Assembly (NCBI GenBank): GCA_964632505.1
Contig: CAZWCE010000013.1
Location: 67,506-131,505 of the forward strand
Source of the DNA: CAZWCE01 sp964632505
GTDB lineage: Bacteria > Planctomycetota > Planctomycetia > Pirellulales > Thermoguttaceae
DNA: 64,000 nt
Reading direction: 5' to 3'
Shown: one piece after another, positions 18,502 through 27,519 of the stretch
How the letters are laid out: each line of letters begins with the position of its first letter
Numbering within the stretch: position 1 is the stretch's first letter
The notes under the pieces: generated by a model
Databases searched by the model: none
What the model was told of the DNA's origin: nothing
The model's input: only the letters and a program-made list of their open reading frames with translations
Made by a program: the position numbers and the translations under genes

Positions 18502-21501
18502 ATGTTCCGGAAAATCATGGTGATCTCGGTCGGCCTGCTGCTTTTCACCTTCACGGGCAGCCTACTTCGGGGAGAAGAGAAGATCGCTCCGTTGGAAACA
18601 CACGCTCGAGGAACACTCGGTGCGGTGCGACAAACGACTTCTTCCAAGCCGATCGAAACCTTTGCCCAACAATTGGCCGCACAACCGGAATCGGCGGACC
18701 GCGCACTCCGGTCGATGCTTCGTCATGAAGATGACCTGGCCGAGTCGGTCGTCGCGGAAATTCTCTGGAAGATTGCCTGCAAAAATGCACTGGAGGATCC
18801 TCTCGCCCGACTGGCCGCCGAACTGCTCGAGAGCGACGATCCGTTCGCCGTCGCTTATGCCGACTGGGCGATCGCCACGAAGGTCGGCATCGCGAACAAT
18901 CGACCTGTGTCCACGTATCCCGATCAACGGAAGCCGGATTGGTTCCGACGGTGGACCGCCTGGTTCGAGTCGGCGAAAGATCCCGGAGCGCGAACGCTTT
19001 CAGGTACGGTTTCGCTCCTCACTTGCGATTATGCAAGAACGGCAATCGGTTGGGACGTCCACCGGAGCCCGAAGCAGTGTTGTGATTCGGCGAAGAAATT
19101 TCGCCGGCGCGCCGCCGAAGTGATGCATCGGCTTCGCTGGGAGGGGAGTGAAAAAGAGATCCAACAGGGACGAGAGTGTTTACATCGGATCGATGAAATC
19201 ATCGAACAAATGGAGGGCTCGCTCGGTTCGTTCGACAACGAACAAGAGGCGATTTCCCGATTACGGTTTTTCCGTGAAGGCTGGCTCTCGGTTCGTAAGG
19301 CGGCCCGACCGTTGATACTTGCGCATCCGGCGATCCAATCCGAGGAGTTGGTTTTCGTGAAACGCCATGCGGGACACTCGCTTCGCAATATCACCGGCTC
19401 GCAGTACCCATGGAATCACAAACCCGGCGGAGACGTCGTCGTCCAACACGGATTCTCGCCGACGAGCGCGCTTCGCGAACTGATTCGGGATCGGCTCGGT
19501 CCCGGCCACGTCCACGGGATGGACCTTCACTGGTCGGGCGATCGAATCGTCTTCGCCTACGCGCGGCAGCCGAATTGGCCTCCCTCTTGGGACACCGGGC
19601 CGACATGCAGTCCGTACGTGTTTCAGCTTCGCCGTGAACAACCGTCGACCAACATCTACACCATGGATTCCGACGGCTCGAATCTCCGACAGGTCACCGA
19701 TCACCCGCTGTGGAGCGATTTCGAGCCGACCTGGACCCCCGAAGACGACATTGTATTCGCTTCCGATCGGTCCGGACGCAGTTCCGAATGCGGGAGTTTC
19801 ACCTCCGACCATACGGTCATCAACATCTATCGCATTTCACCCGATGGGACCGGCCTTTTGCGACTGAGCGACAACAAGGACATCGACCGCTATCCGCATG
19901 CTCTCGATAACGGCCTGATCGGTTACACGCGCTGGGAATACCAGGAGCGTCACTTCACCGAAGTGCATGCCCTCTGGACGGTGCGCCCCGACGGGACCAT
20001 GGCCGATGCCCTCTTCAACCAGCACATGCGTGCACCCTGGGGACTGCGCGACACGCGGAGTATTCCCGGTTCGAACCGGCTGGTTTCGATCGCCACGGGG
20101 CATCACACCCTCGCCTACGGTCCGGTGGTGCTGATCGATCCTTCCCATGGACCGAACGATGTTCGGGGGCTCCAGGTGATCACGCCGCATACGGTGCCGC
20201 AGGAAGGCCCGCCCGCCGGCCGAACGGTTCCCGAAGGCGGCGTGCCCGAAAAAGGCGGTTTGTATCAAACGCCGTTCGCCCTCTCCGAGGAGGCGTTCCT
20301 GGTCTCCTATTCCTACAATCAGCCTCCGTACCGTTCCGGGGCAAAATACTATAACGACACTCAATTCGCTATTTACTATGTCGATGTTTTCGGCAACCGC
20401 GAGCTGTTACACCGCGATCCGACCCTTTCGTGCGCTTTCCCGATGCTGAAGCACCGGCGCCCCGTGCCCCCGAAGGTTGCGAGTGTTCTTGAGAACGATG
20501 AAGCGATCGAACCGACCCTCGAAGAAACCCGGTCGATGGTCTCCCTGACGAGTGATTCCGGCTATCGCTGCCGGGAAGAAACCCGCCTGGAAACGGCCGT
20601 TTGTTACGTTGCCGATGTGTACTCGGGCTTGGAGGATATTCCCCGGGGAAGCATCCGGTATCTCCGCATCTCGCAACGTTTCGGTTGGCCTTTGGATGAC
20701 GAAATCGGTGCGATGCGGTACATCCCGCAAAACGCTTTCCGCCGACAATACGGTTTCTGGGCCTGGGCCCCCGTGCGCGTGTTGGGCACGGTGCCGGTCG
20801 CGGAGGACGGTTCCGCCTACTTTCGTGTGCCCGCCGATACGGCCGTCTACTTCCAGGCGCTTGATGAAAACTTGATGGAGATTCGTCGCATGCGAAGCCA
20901 TATCAGCTTCCAGCCGAACGAAGTGCGAGGATGCCTCGGTTGCCACGAAACCCGGCCGGTCGCTCCGCATCTTTCGCTGAAGAATCTGGCGGTGCTCGAT
21001 CGCGATCCTTCTCGGCCCAAGCCTCCTCCTTGGGGGGCGGATCGCCTGCTCGATTACCGGACGATGGTCCAACCGATCTTCGACCGGCATTGCGTGGCGT
21101 GTCATGCGCCGAGCGAGGAAGCGGCGCTCGATCTCCGCGGGACATTGGCGGAAGGCGGGTTCGCGCAATCGTTCCGTTCTCTCTTTCCGGATCCCCATTA
21201 TGGAGCTCCCCGATCCGAAGCGGTTCCCATGGTCTCCATTTCCGATCGTTTCAGTGGCGCCGGCATCACTCGCACGAAAGAATTCGGATCGCACCGAAGC
21301 CGACTGATCCTTACCTTGCTCGAAGACGAGCTCCACCGCGAGAAGGTCGTCTTGAGTCCGGACGAGTGGGAAACCTTGACGACCTGGGTCGATGCGAACG
21401 CTCCTTATTATGCCGATTTTTTCAATCGACGTCCCCGGGAAGGCGATCAGCCGATTCGCGATATCCGCGTCCGCATTAGGGATGTGGTTACCAGCGAATG
21501 A
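18502..21501 (+). CDS. Hydrazine-synthase-alpha-like secreted dihaem protein with PD40 propeller (second copy)
   Basis: A 999-residue exported protein (signal IMVISVGLLLFTFTGSLLRG). It has a helical N-terminal region (about 30-300) unlike the first copy, then a PD40 propeller (IYTMDSDGSNLRQVT, IYRISPDGTGLLRLS, GLIGYTRWEY) and a C-terminal haem domain with CxxCH at 811-815 (CLGCH) and 864-868 (CVACH). The second half parallels the gene at 12426, while the first half differs, so the two have distinct partners or roles. ATG 18502 has GGAGAAAGG upstream. Earlier TTG (18463) and ATG (18475) starts would put charged residues in front of the signal. It ends the probable three-gene operon. Confidence 0.82.
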   Translation: MFRKIMVISVGLLLFTFTGSLLRGEEKIAPLETHARGTLGAVRQTTSSKPIETFAQQLAAQPESADRALRSMLRHEDDLAESVVAEILWKIACKNALEDPLARLAAELLESDDPFAVAYADWAIATKVGIANNRPVSTYPDQRKPDWFRRWTAWFESAKDPGARTLSGTVSLLTCDYARTAIGWDVHRSPKQCCDSAKKFRRRAAEVMHRLRWEGSEKEIQQGRECLHRIDEIIEQMEGSLGSFDNEQEAISRLRFFREGWLSVRKAARPLILAHPAIQSEELVFVKRHAGHSLRNITGSQYPWNHKPGGDVVVQHGFSPTSALRELIRDRLGPGHVHGMDLHWSGDRIVFAYARQPNWPPSWDTGPTCSPYVFQLRREQPSTNIYTMDSDGSNLRQVTDHPLWSDFEPTWTPEDDIVFASDRSGRSSECGSFTSDHTVINIYRISPDGTGLLRLSDNKDIDRYPHALDNGLIGYTRWEYQERHFTEVHALWTVRPDGTMADALFNQHMRAPWGLRDTRSIPGSNRLVSIATGHHTLAYGPVVLIDPSHGPNDVRGLQVITPHTVPQEGPPAGRTVPEGGVPEKGGLYQTPFALSEEAFLVSYSYNQPPYRSGAKYYNDTQFAIYYVDVFGNRELLHRDPTLSCAFPMLKHRRPVPPKVASVLENDEAIEPTLEETRSMVSLTSDSGYRCREETRLETAVCYVADVYSGLEDIPRGSIRYLRISQRFGWPLDDEIGAMRYIPQNAFRRQYGFWAWAPVRVLGTVPVAEDGSAYFRVPADTAVYFQALDENLMEIRRMRSHISFQPNEVRGCLGCHETRPVAPHLSLKNLAVLDRDPSRPKPPPWGADRLLDYRTMVQPIFDRHCVACHAPSEEAALDLRGTLAEGGFAQSFRSLFPDPHYGAPRSEAVPMVSISDRFSGAGITRTKEFGSHRSRLILTLLEDELHREKVVLSPDEWETLTTWVDANAPYYADFFNRRPREGDQPIRDIRVRIRDVVTSE

Positions 21502-21639
21502 ATTCGAGGGATGAAGCCCCTGAGGAGTGCTTCCCGTTGACTTCGACCTAGGGAATAACGGACGGTTCGTCGAAAGAGGAGGGGGCGCCGGCGAGTTGCC
21601 GCCGAATCACAATAATTGCTGACCGACAAGGAGAGAATG

Positions 21640-23028
21640 ATGTCAAGGTTCGTTTTGGTGTTTTTCGTTGCGGGGCTTCTACTTGCGGCGGCGATCGGGT
21701 TTGCCCCATCGACGGCCGGTGACAAACCGACCTCGGTCAAGCAGTTCGGCGCCGCCGGCGACGGAGAGACGGACGACACCGCCGCGATCCAGAAGGCGGT
21801 CGATTCCGGCATCGGCGAAATACGCTTCCCGAAGGGGACCTATCGCATCAGTCGGACGATCACCGTCGATCTCGACAGCACCGGGGCGACCTCGCTTTGC
21901 GGAGAGGGGACCGCAACGGTTCTCATGACAGGAGAAGGCCCCGCTTTTCATTTTATCGGCACTCACGACGGCACCGCCTCGCCGGCGACGGTCAAGCCCG
22001 AAGTCTGGCAGCGGCAGCGAGCTCCGATGGTCGACGGACTCGAAATCGTCGGAGCTCATCCTCAGGCGAGCGGGGTGGAGGCCGACGGCACGATGCAGAT
22101 GACGATCACGCGAACCGTGGTCCGCGAGGCCAGGCACGGCATCCATTTGACCGGAAGGAATCGGAACGTCATCATCTCGAATTGCCACCTGTACGACAAT
22201 CGTGGGATCGGGGTCTTTCTCGATCGACTGAATCTCCATCAGGTGAATCTCACCGGCTGCCACATCAGTTACAACGACGGCGGCGGGGTGGTGCTCCGAG
22301 AAAGTGAAATCCGCAATCTGCACATCGGCACCTGCGACATCGAAGGGAACATGAGCGATGCCGACTCCCCGCCCACGGCGAACGTTTGGCTGGACGCGAC
22401 AGGAAGTTCGATCGGTGAGGTGGCGATCACCGGCTGCACCATCCAGCATACGCATGGGGCGCCCCATGCGGCGAACATCCGGATCGACGCCTCCTCCACG
22501 AAGCGCCCTTTCACCGAGGAGTTGCGACACGGCAACTTCACGATCGCCGACAACGTGCTCTCCGATGTACAGGTGAATATCGAGGTCAAGAATGCCCGAG
22601 CCGTGACGATCACCGGCAATACGATTTGGAAGGGGTACCGGACCAATCTTCTTGTCGAAGGATGCCGCAACGTGGTCTTGGCCAACAACGTGTTCGACCG
22701 CAATCCTCGGTATCATTATGGCGATGGTCCTGATGCGGATCTGGGAATCATATTCCGCGACACGACCGACAGCACGCTGAGCGGAAATCATATTTACGGC
22801 GTCGGCGATATCCCGGCGGCGGTCCTGCTGCAGCGCTGCCGCCGCATGAACATCGTCGGCTGCACGATCGGCAATTACGGACGTTGCGGTTTGCATCTCG
22901 ATGAGGTCCACGACAGCCGGGTCTCCGACTGCCTGATCTATCACGATGCGCCGAATGCTCAAGAGCGGATTCCGCTGAAAGTCGACGGTGGGAAGGGAAA
23001 TCAGATCGTCGACAATCTATTGCAATGA
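21640..23028 (+). CDS. Secreted right-handed beta-helix protein (pectate-lyase-like superfamily)
   Basis: About 462 residues with a Sec signal (FVLVFFVAGLLLAAAIGFAP). The start of the mature protein, SVKQFGAAGDGETDDTAAIQKAVD, is the signature of the Pectate_lyase_3/GH28-like beta-helix proteins. Repeated coils with Asn/Ile ladders follow (NVIISNCHLYDNRGIGVFL, VTITGNTIWKG, NVVLANNVFDRN). Proteins of this fold are polysaccharide lyases, hydrolases or epimerases; no catalytic residues can be assigned here. The second of two ATG codons (21640) gives the better spacing from AAGGAG. The gene is codirectional with the following beta-helix gene, 215 bases away. Confidence 0.75.
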   Translation: MSRFVLVFFVAGLLLAAAIGFAPSTAGDKPTSVKQFGAAGDGETDDTAAIQKAVDSGIGEIRFPKGTYRISRTITVDLDSTGATSLCGEGTATVLMTGEGPAFHFIGTHDGTASPATVKPEVWQRQRAPMVDGLEIVGAHPQASGVEADGTMQMTITRTVVREARHGIHLTGRNRNVIISNCHLYDNRGIGVFLDRLNLHQVNLTGCHISYNDGGGVVLRESEIRNLHIGTCDIEGNMSDADSPPTANVWLDATGSSIGEVAITGCTIQHTHGAPHAANIRIDASSTKRPFTEELRHGNFTIADNVLSDVQVNIEVKNARAVTITGNTIWKGYRTNLLVEGCRNVVLANNVFDRNPRYHYGDGPDADLGIIFRDTTDSTLSGNHIYGVGDIPAAVLLQRCRRMNIVGCTIGNYGRCGLHLDEVHDSRVSDCLIYHDAPNAQERIPLKVDGGKGNQIVDNLLQ

Positions 23029-23089
23029 GGCGCCGCCCCTTCTCCGAGGGAGCTGCCCCGGTGAGCCGATTTTTTGGTTCGGCAAACCT

Positions 23090-23118
23090 TCGACATCGCT
23101 TCCGCGAAATGATAGAAT
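23090..23118 (+). promoter_or_regulatory. Sigma-70-type promoter for the GH28-like gene
   Basis: TCGACA (23090-23095), 17 bases, TAGAAT (23113-23118). Both boxes match the consensus at five of six positions. It predicts a transcript starting near 23125 with a leader of about 120 bases, so this gene can be expressed separately from the one before it. Confidence 0.55.
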
Positions 23119-23243
23119 ATGGATCGTTTGGAGATGGAAAGAGCTTCTCGTCTCCGTAAAATATCGGGCGTTCGGCGCATGGCTCGAAGTGGATTCCGAA
23201 AGCCGGCGTTTCGCGAAGCGTCCATGACGATCGACCTCCCCCC

Positions 23244-24551
23244 ATGAACGAAGGTGCGCCAGTGAAATCTCCTTTGAAAACGTGCTCTCTCTTTCCGTGG
23301 TTTCAGATTTTCTTCCTGCCCCTGATGCTGGGGACTTTCTTCTTTTCACCGTCGGCCCATGCGGAACCTCCTCGAAGATTCGTGACCCCGAATGAATTCC
23401 AGGGGACCGACAGTGAGCGGATCCAACAGGCGGTGAACTTGGCCTCGGAAAAAGGTTGTCGGGTAGTGATCCCTCACCTCAATCGGCGGAAAGAGGGACC
23501 GAGCGAACTTTGGCTCCTCGATTCGGCGATCCTCGTTTCCAGCGGCACGACGCTCGAACTGGATGGTTGCCATCTCAAACTTTCCGATCGCGCTCGTGAC
23601 AACTTCATTCGCAGCGCGAACTGCGGCGTTGGGATCACGAAGATCGAACCGATGCGGGACATACACATCCGCGGGATCGGCACGGTGCTTCTCGAAGGGG
23701 CGGACCATCCCCGAGCGACCGGCGACGCCGCCAAAACGCTCGGAAAACGTACCTACGGGACCGATGCCGGCGTGGAGGGAAAAAGCCAAACCGGCGATTG
23801 GCGGAACATCGGTATTCTCCTGGCGTATGTGGAGCATTTCAGCATCGAGAATTTGACGATGAAGAATTCTCATAGCTGGGCCATTTCTCTGGAGCGTTGC
23901 GCGCACGGTCGATTGCGCCATCTTGACTTCGACTCCAAGGAATTCCGCATGATCGACGGCAAACGCGAGACCAATTTGAACCAGGACGGCATCGATCTCC
24001 GGTTGGGCTGCCACGACATCCTTATCGAAAACATTACCGGCTACACCGGCGACGATCTGATCGCCCTCACCGCGCTTCCCCGCCCGAAGGATCCGGGAAC
24101 GACGACCTCGATGATGGTCAGCGGCAGTACGAACCGGGGGGAACAACGGGATGCGATTCGAGATGTCGTCATTCGCAACGTGCGGGGATATTGCTATGGA
24201 GGACACCACATCATTCGCCTGCTGAACAACGGCGGAGTGCACCTGCACGATATTTTGATCGACGGTCTCATCGACACTTCCCCCGAAGGCATCCGTTGCA
24301 AAGCAGCGGTGAAGATCGGCGATCATCATTACGGTGCGGGCATCGCCCCGCTGGGAGACACCTACCGCATCATGATCGATCACGTGGCGAGCCAAGCGCG
24401 GAATACGATTCTGGTCGGAGGGTCGCTTTCCGACTCGATCCTTGGGAACCTCATTCGCTACGGAGGCGAAGGCAAGCTGGTGAACCCGGCTTCGGGCCCG
24501 GAATATATCCGCAACGTCACCATCACCAATACCCGAGAAATGGAAAAATGA
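23244..24551 (+). CDS. Secreted GH28-like (polygalacturonase-type) beta-helix protein
   Basis: A 435-residue exported protein (hydrophobic 17-36, ending SAHAEP). The GH28 core is visible: NQDGID at 246-251 in place of the usual NTDGID, and TGDDLIAL (Asp270, Asp271) matching the catalytic GDD block. The later HG and RxK motifs of polygalacturonases are not clear, so activity may differ from classical polygalacturonase. A GTG at 23262 preceded by GAAGGTG is an alternative start and gives a more normal signal peptide (VKSPLKTCS...). It fits with the neighbouring beta-helix protein and the rhamnogalacturonan-lyase-like gene as part of pectin-like glycan breakdown (inference). Confidence 0.75.
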   Translation: MNEGAPVKSPLKTCSLFPWFQIFFLPLMLGTFFFSPSAHAEPPRRFVTPNEFQGTDSERIQQAVNLASEKGCRVVIPHLNRRKEGPSELWLLDSAILVSSGTTLELDGCHLKLSDRARDNFIRSANCGVGITKIEPMRDIHIRGIGTVLLEGADHPRATGDAAKTLGKRTYGTDAGVEGKSQTGDWRNIGILLAYVEHFSIENLTMKNSHSWAISLERCAHGRLRHLDFDSKEFRMIDGKRETNLNQDGIDLRLGCHDILIENITGYTGDDLIALTALPRPKDPGTTTSMMVSGSTNRGEQRDAIRDVVIRNVRGYCYGGHHIIRLLNNGGVHLHDILIDGLIDTSPEGIRCKAAVKIGDHHYGAGIAPLGDTYRIMIDHVASQARNTILVGGSLSDSILGNLIRYGGEGKLVNPASGPEYIRNVTITNTREMEK

Positions 24552-24623
24552 CCTTCCCCCCGGCGTGAATCACCCCGAACCTGTTCGCATCACCTATCCT
24601 TTAACATATCGGAGTTCTATACG

Positions 24624-25934
24624 ATGAATCCGGAAATCAGTTCCTCCCGTCGTCGTTTTCTTCAAAGTTCGGCCTCGCTGACCGCCGCGATGGCCCTGCC
24701 CACGTTCGTCCCTTCCGCCGCACTTGGTTCACAAGAGAAGGTCGCCGCGGGCGAGAAAATCACTCTAGGCGTGATCGGGATCGGACCGCGATGCCGGTAC
24801 GATTTGGGAGCGATCTTGAAAATGAACGACGTGCGGTGCGTGGCTATCGCCGATGTCCAGGCCGAACGACGGAAGTCGGGCAAAGCGATGGTCGATCAAG
24901 CCTACGGCAACTCCAATTGCGAGGTAATGCGAGATTTTCGTGAGTTGCTCGATCGATCGGATATCGATGCGGTATTGATCGCCACGGGGGATCGTTGGCA
25001 CGCCCCTGCTTCGATGATGGCCGCCGAAGCGGGGAAGGATGTCTATAGCGAAAAGCCCTGCGGGTTGACGATCGATCTGTGCCGGCGTCTCGATGAAACT
25101 TTCCAACGAACGGGACGCATCTTTCAAGCGGGAACCCAGCGGCGGAGCGTGCCGAATTTCCAGCAGGCGGTTCGTCTGGCCCAGGAAGGGAAGTTGGGAA
25201 AGCTTCATACACTCTATGGAAGCATCTACACTCCCAGCATTGCGACCGAATGGCTTCCGAGTCAGCCCACCCCGGATCCGGAGGTGGTCGATTGGAATCT
25301 CTGGCTCGGCCCGGCGCCCTGGCGTCCTTACAACGAGAAGTATGTCCAAGGAGGTTGGCGGGGTTACTGGGACTTCGATTCCGGAGCCCGACTTCTCGAT
25401 TGGGGAGCCCATACGTTGGATCTCTGTCAATGGGCGAACGAGGCCGACGAGACGATGCCTGTGATGTACGTGCCGGAAGAAGACAAAATCACCTGCCGTT
25501 ACGCCAACGGCGTGAAGTTGATATTCGACTTTCTCAAGGAGCCGTTCGGCGATCGTAGTCCGCATTACATCACACGATTGGGGACTTGCCCGGTGCGGTT
25601 CGTCGGCGAGGACGGTTCCGTCGAAACGGGCGACAGCGGTGAGGTCGTCGTCGAGCCGGAAAGCTTGGCCGAGAATCTTCCGCCATATGAACGGGTTCGG
25701 GGGCTCGATGTCTCGGCCCATGCAAAAAACTTCTTCGACAGCGTCCGCTCCCGCAAGCCGACCGTCTGCAATACCTCGGTGATGCGGCATTCCCATATCG
25801 CTTGCCACGCCGCGGCCCTTTCGTGGATTCTCGGTCGGCCGCTCCGGATCGATCCGGAGACGGAAACCTTCATCGACGATCCCGAAGCAAATCGACTTCG
25901 GAGCCGGCCGGAACGCGACGTTTGGCAGTCTTAG
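24624..25934 (+). CDS. Tat-exported Gfo/Idh/MocA family oxidoreductase (first of three)
   Basis: A 436-residue protein with a Tat signal (SSSRRRFLQSSASLTAAMALP). The NAD(P)-binding motif GVIGIGPRC is at 49-57, and the family's catalytic-lysine motif EKP is at 143-145 (VYSEKPCGL). The C-terminal alpha/beta domain contains WDFDSGARLLDWGAHTLDL. Family members oxidise or epimerise sugars with a tightly bound nicotinamide cofactor. Tat export implies folding with cofactor before export. It lies 72 bases after the GH28-like gene, probably in the same operon, consistent with processing of a released sugar. Confidence 0.88.
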   Translation: MNPEISSSRRRFLQSSASLTAAMALPTFVPSAALGSQEKVAAGEKITLGVIGIGPRCRYDLGAILKMNDVRCVAIADVQAERRKSGKAMVDQAYGNSNCEVMRDFRELLDRSDIDAVLIATGDRWHAPASMMAAEAGKDVYSEKPCGLTIDLCRRLDETFQRTGRIFQAGTQRRSVPNFQQAVRLAQEGKLGKLHTLYGSIYTPSIATEWLPSQPTPDPEVVDWNLWLGPAPWRPYNEKYVQGGWRGYWDFDSGARLLDWGAHTLDLCQWANEADETMPVMYVPEEDKITCRYANGVKLIFDFLKEPFGDRSPHYITRLGTCPVRFVGEDGSVETGDSGEVVVEPESLAENLPPYERVRGLDVSAHAKNFFDSVRSRKPTVCNTSVMRHSHIACHAAALSWILGRPLRIDPETETFIDDPEANRLRSRPERDVWQS

Positions 25935-25992
25935 TTCGGATCGACCCCATGATCGATCCTATATCCTTTTTGATGGAACGGGGGAATGATCC

Positions 25993-27429
25993 ATGAAACT
26001 TTCCAAACGCAGTTGGGCGCCATTCGGTTGTCTTCTGTTCGTCGTTTTCCTTATGAATCCGTTCGGCTCTCTTGCAGAAGTGGTCGCCGAAGAGGCGACT
26101 CCAAAAAAAATGGAGATGAAGCTCCATCGAGAGATCGAACTGGGGCGCTGGCGGGGAACGTTCCCGTGCCCCGGGGATTTGAACCACGACGGACGCCTCG
26201 ATTTTCTGCTTTATCGGCAAGGTCCGCAGACCACGCCCGGCGTCCTCGCGGCGATCGATCATGTAGGAAACGAGCTCTGGACGTTGGGCGATCTCAAGAT
26301 CGACCATCACATGCCCGACGGTTTGGGGAACGAACCCGCCTTGCGGGGAATCGCGCTGGTGTATGATCTCGATCAGGACGGTCGGAGCGAAGTGATCACG
26401 GAATTGTGGGAAAACGGAACGCCCCAACTCTGCCTCCTCGATGGGGCAACGGGAAAGATCGAACGGAAGATCCCTTCACCGCTCGATTTGGACATTCGAG
26501 GTGGCCGCCGGAGTCGCTGCCATCCTGTCGCTCGGGTCGCCTTTCTGCAGGGCAAGGAACATCTCCCCTCGCTCATATTGAAATATGGTGCCAGCGGGCA
26601 CGTTCCGACGCACGCCTTCGCGCTCGATGCGGAACTTGACCCGGTATGGCATGTCTCCTCCGATGGCGATGCGATGGGCCACGTTCCCTCGGTCGGCGAC
26701 GTCGATGGAGACGGTCGCGATGAAGTGCTCCTGGGCACGCTCCTGGTCGATGACGATGGAACGGAACTCTGGCGGCAGAAGTCACAGCGACACACAGATG
26801 CCACCGCTCTCTTTTTTCCCGAAGACGATTCGCCTTGCCGCCTCCTGATGAGCATCTGCTCGACCGGTCCCGCCTTCTGCCGAACCGCCGATGGCGAAAT
26901 GCTCTGGCGGAAAACCACCGAGGAGGTGAGCCACGGGCAGGGGATCTGGGCGGGCGATTTTCTTCCGGCCGAAGACGGTGAGGAGGTGATCATCTTGTCG
27001 AGCGGGCACCGTGGTGAATATCTGACGGTATGCGGAAGCGACGGAAAAAAGCTGGCGGAGTTCACGCATCGCCGTGAGGTCGATGGGTATCCCGATTTTC
27101 CATGTGTGGTGAATTGTCATCGGGATGATCGGCAATCCCTTTGGATCCCGATCGACCGTAGCCTTGTCGACGGGGCGGGAACGGTCCTGGCCGATTTGGG
27201 GAAATGGGAATCTCTCGTCAAGGAAAAGCTACGGTGGGGAACGACCAAGTCGCATCTGGCGACCCAGGCGTTCCCGATCGATGTCTGCGGTGATGCTCGA
27301 GAGGAATTGATTCTGTACCAGCCTTATCACGGGAAGAGCATCCTGATTTTCACACAGGCCGATTCCAGCGAAGAGCCGAAACAATACGTCCCGCAAAAAC
27401 CGGCTTACAACATTCACAGTTATTTCTAG
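25993..27429 (+). CDS. Secreted FG-GAP/VCBS propeller protein, rhamnogalacturonan-lyase (PL11)-like
   Basis: A 478-residue exported protein (signal about 11-29). It is built from repeats with calcium-binding DxDxDG-type loops: GDLNHDGRLDFLLY, YDLDQDGRSEVIT and GDVDGDGRDEVLLG. The C-terminal block ending KPAYNIHSYF resembles the end of family 11 rhamnogalacturonan lyases, which are eight-bladed propellers with the same loops. The protein is shorter than typical PL11 enzymes (about 600 residues), so it may be a lyase variant or a binding protein. It lies 58 bases after a Gfo/Idh/MocA gene and 90 before another. Family assignment is moderate. Confidence 0.65.
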   Translation: MKLSKRSWAPFGCLLFVVFLMNPFGSLAEVVAEEATPKKMEMKLHREIELGRWRGTFPCPGDLNHDGRLDFLLYRQGPQTTPGVLAAIDHVGNELWTLGDLKIDHHMPDGLGNEPALRGIALVYDLDQDGRSEVITELWENGTPQLCLLDGATGKIERKIPSPLDLDIRGGRRSRCHPVARVAFLQGKEHLPSLILKYGASGHVPTHAFALDAELDPVWHVSSDGDAMGHVPSVGDVDGDGRDEVLLGTLLVDDDGTELWRQKSQRHTDATALFFPEDDSPCRLLMSICSTGPAFCRTADGEMLWRKTTEEVSHGQGIWAGDFLPAEDGEEVIILSSGHRGEYLTVCGSDGKKLAEFTHRREVDGYPDFPCVVNCHRDDRQSLWIPIDRSLVDGAGTVLADLGKWESLVKEKLRWGTTKSHLATQAFPIDVCGDAREELILYQPYHGKSILIFTQADSSEEPKQYVPQKPAYNIHSYF

Positions 27430-27519
27430 CAGTCCCTTTTTCATTTCTCGGTATTCTTTCGAACGGTCATGCACCGGTCGGCTCGCCTCCTTTCACCCAT
27501 CATCTCAAGGACGCCAATC

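Noticed and set aside
12426..21501. Hydrazine synthesis (anammox) pathway
   Set aside because: Only alpha-like proteins are present. No HzsB/C, hydrazine dehydrogenase or nitrite-reduction genes are seen, and the surroundings are glycan-related; such proteins are known outside anammox bacteria.
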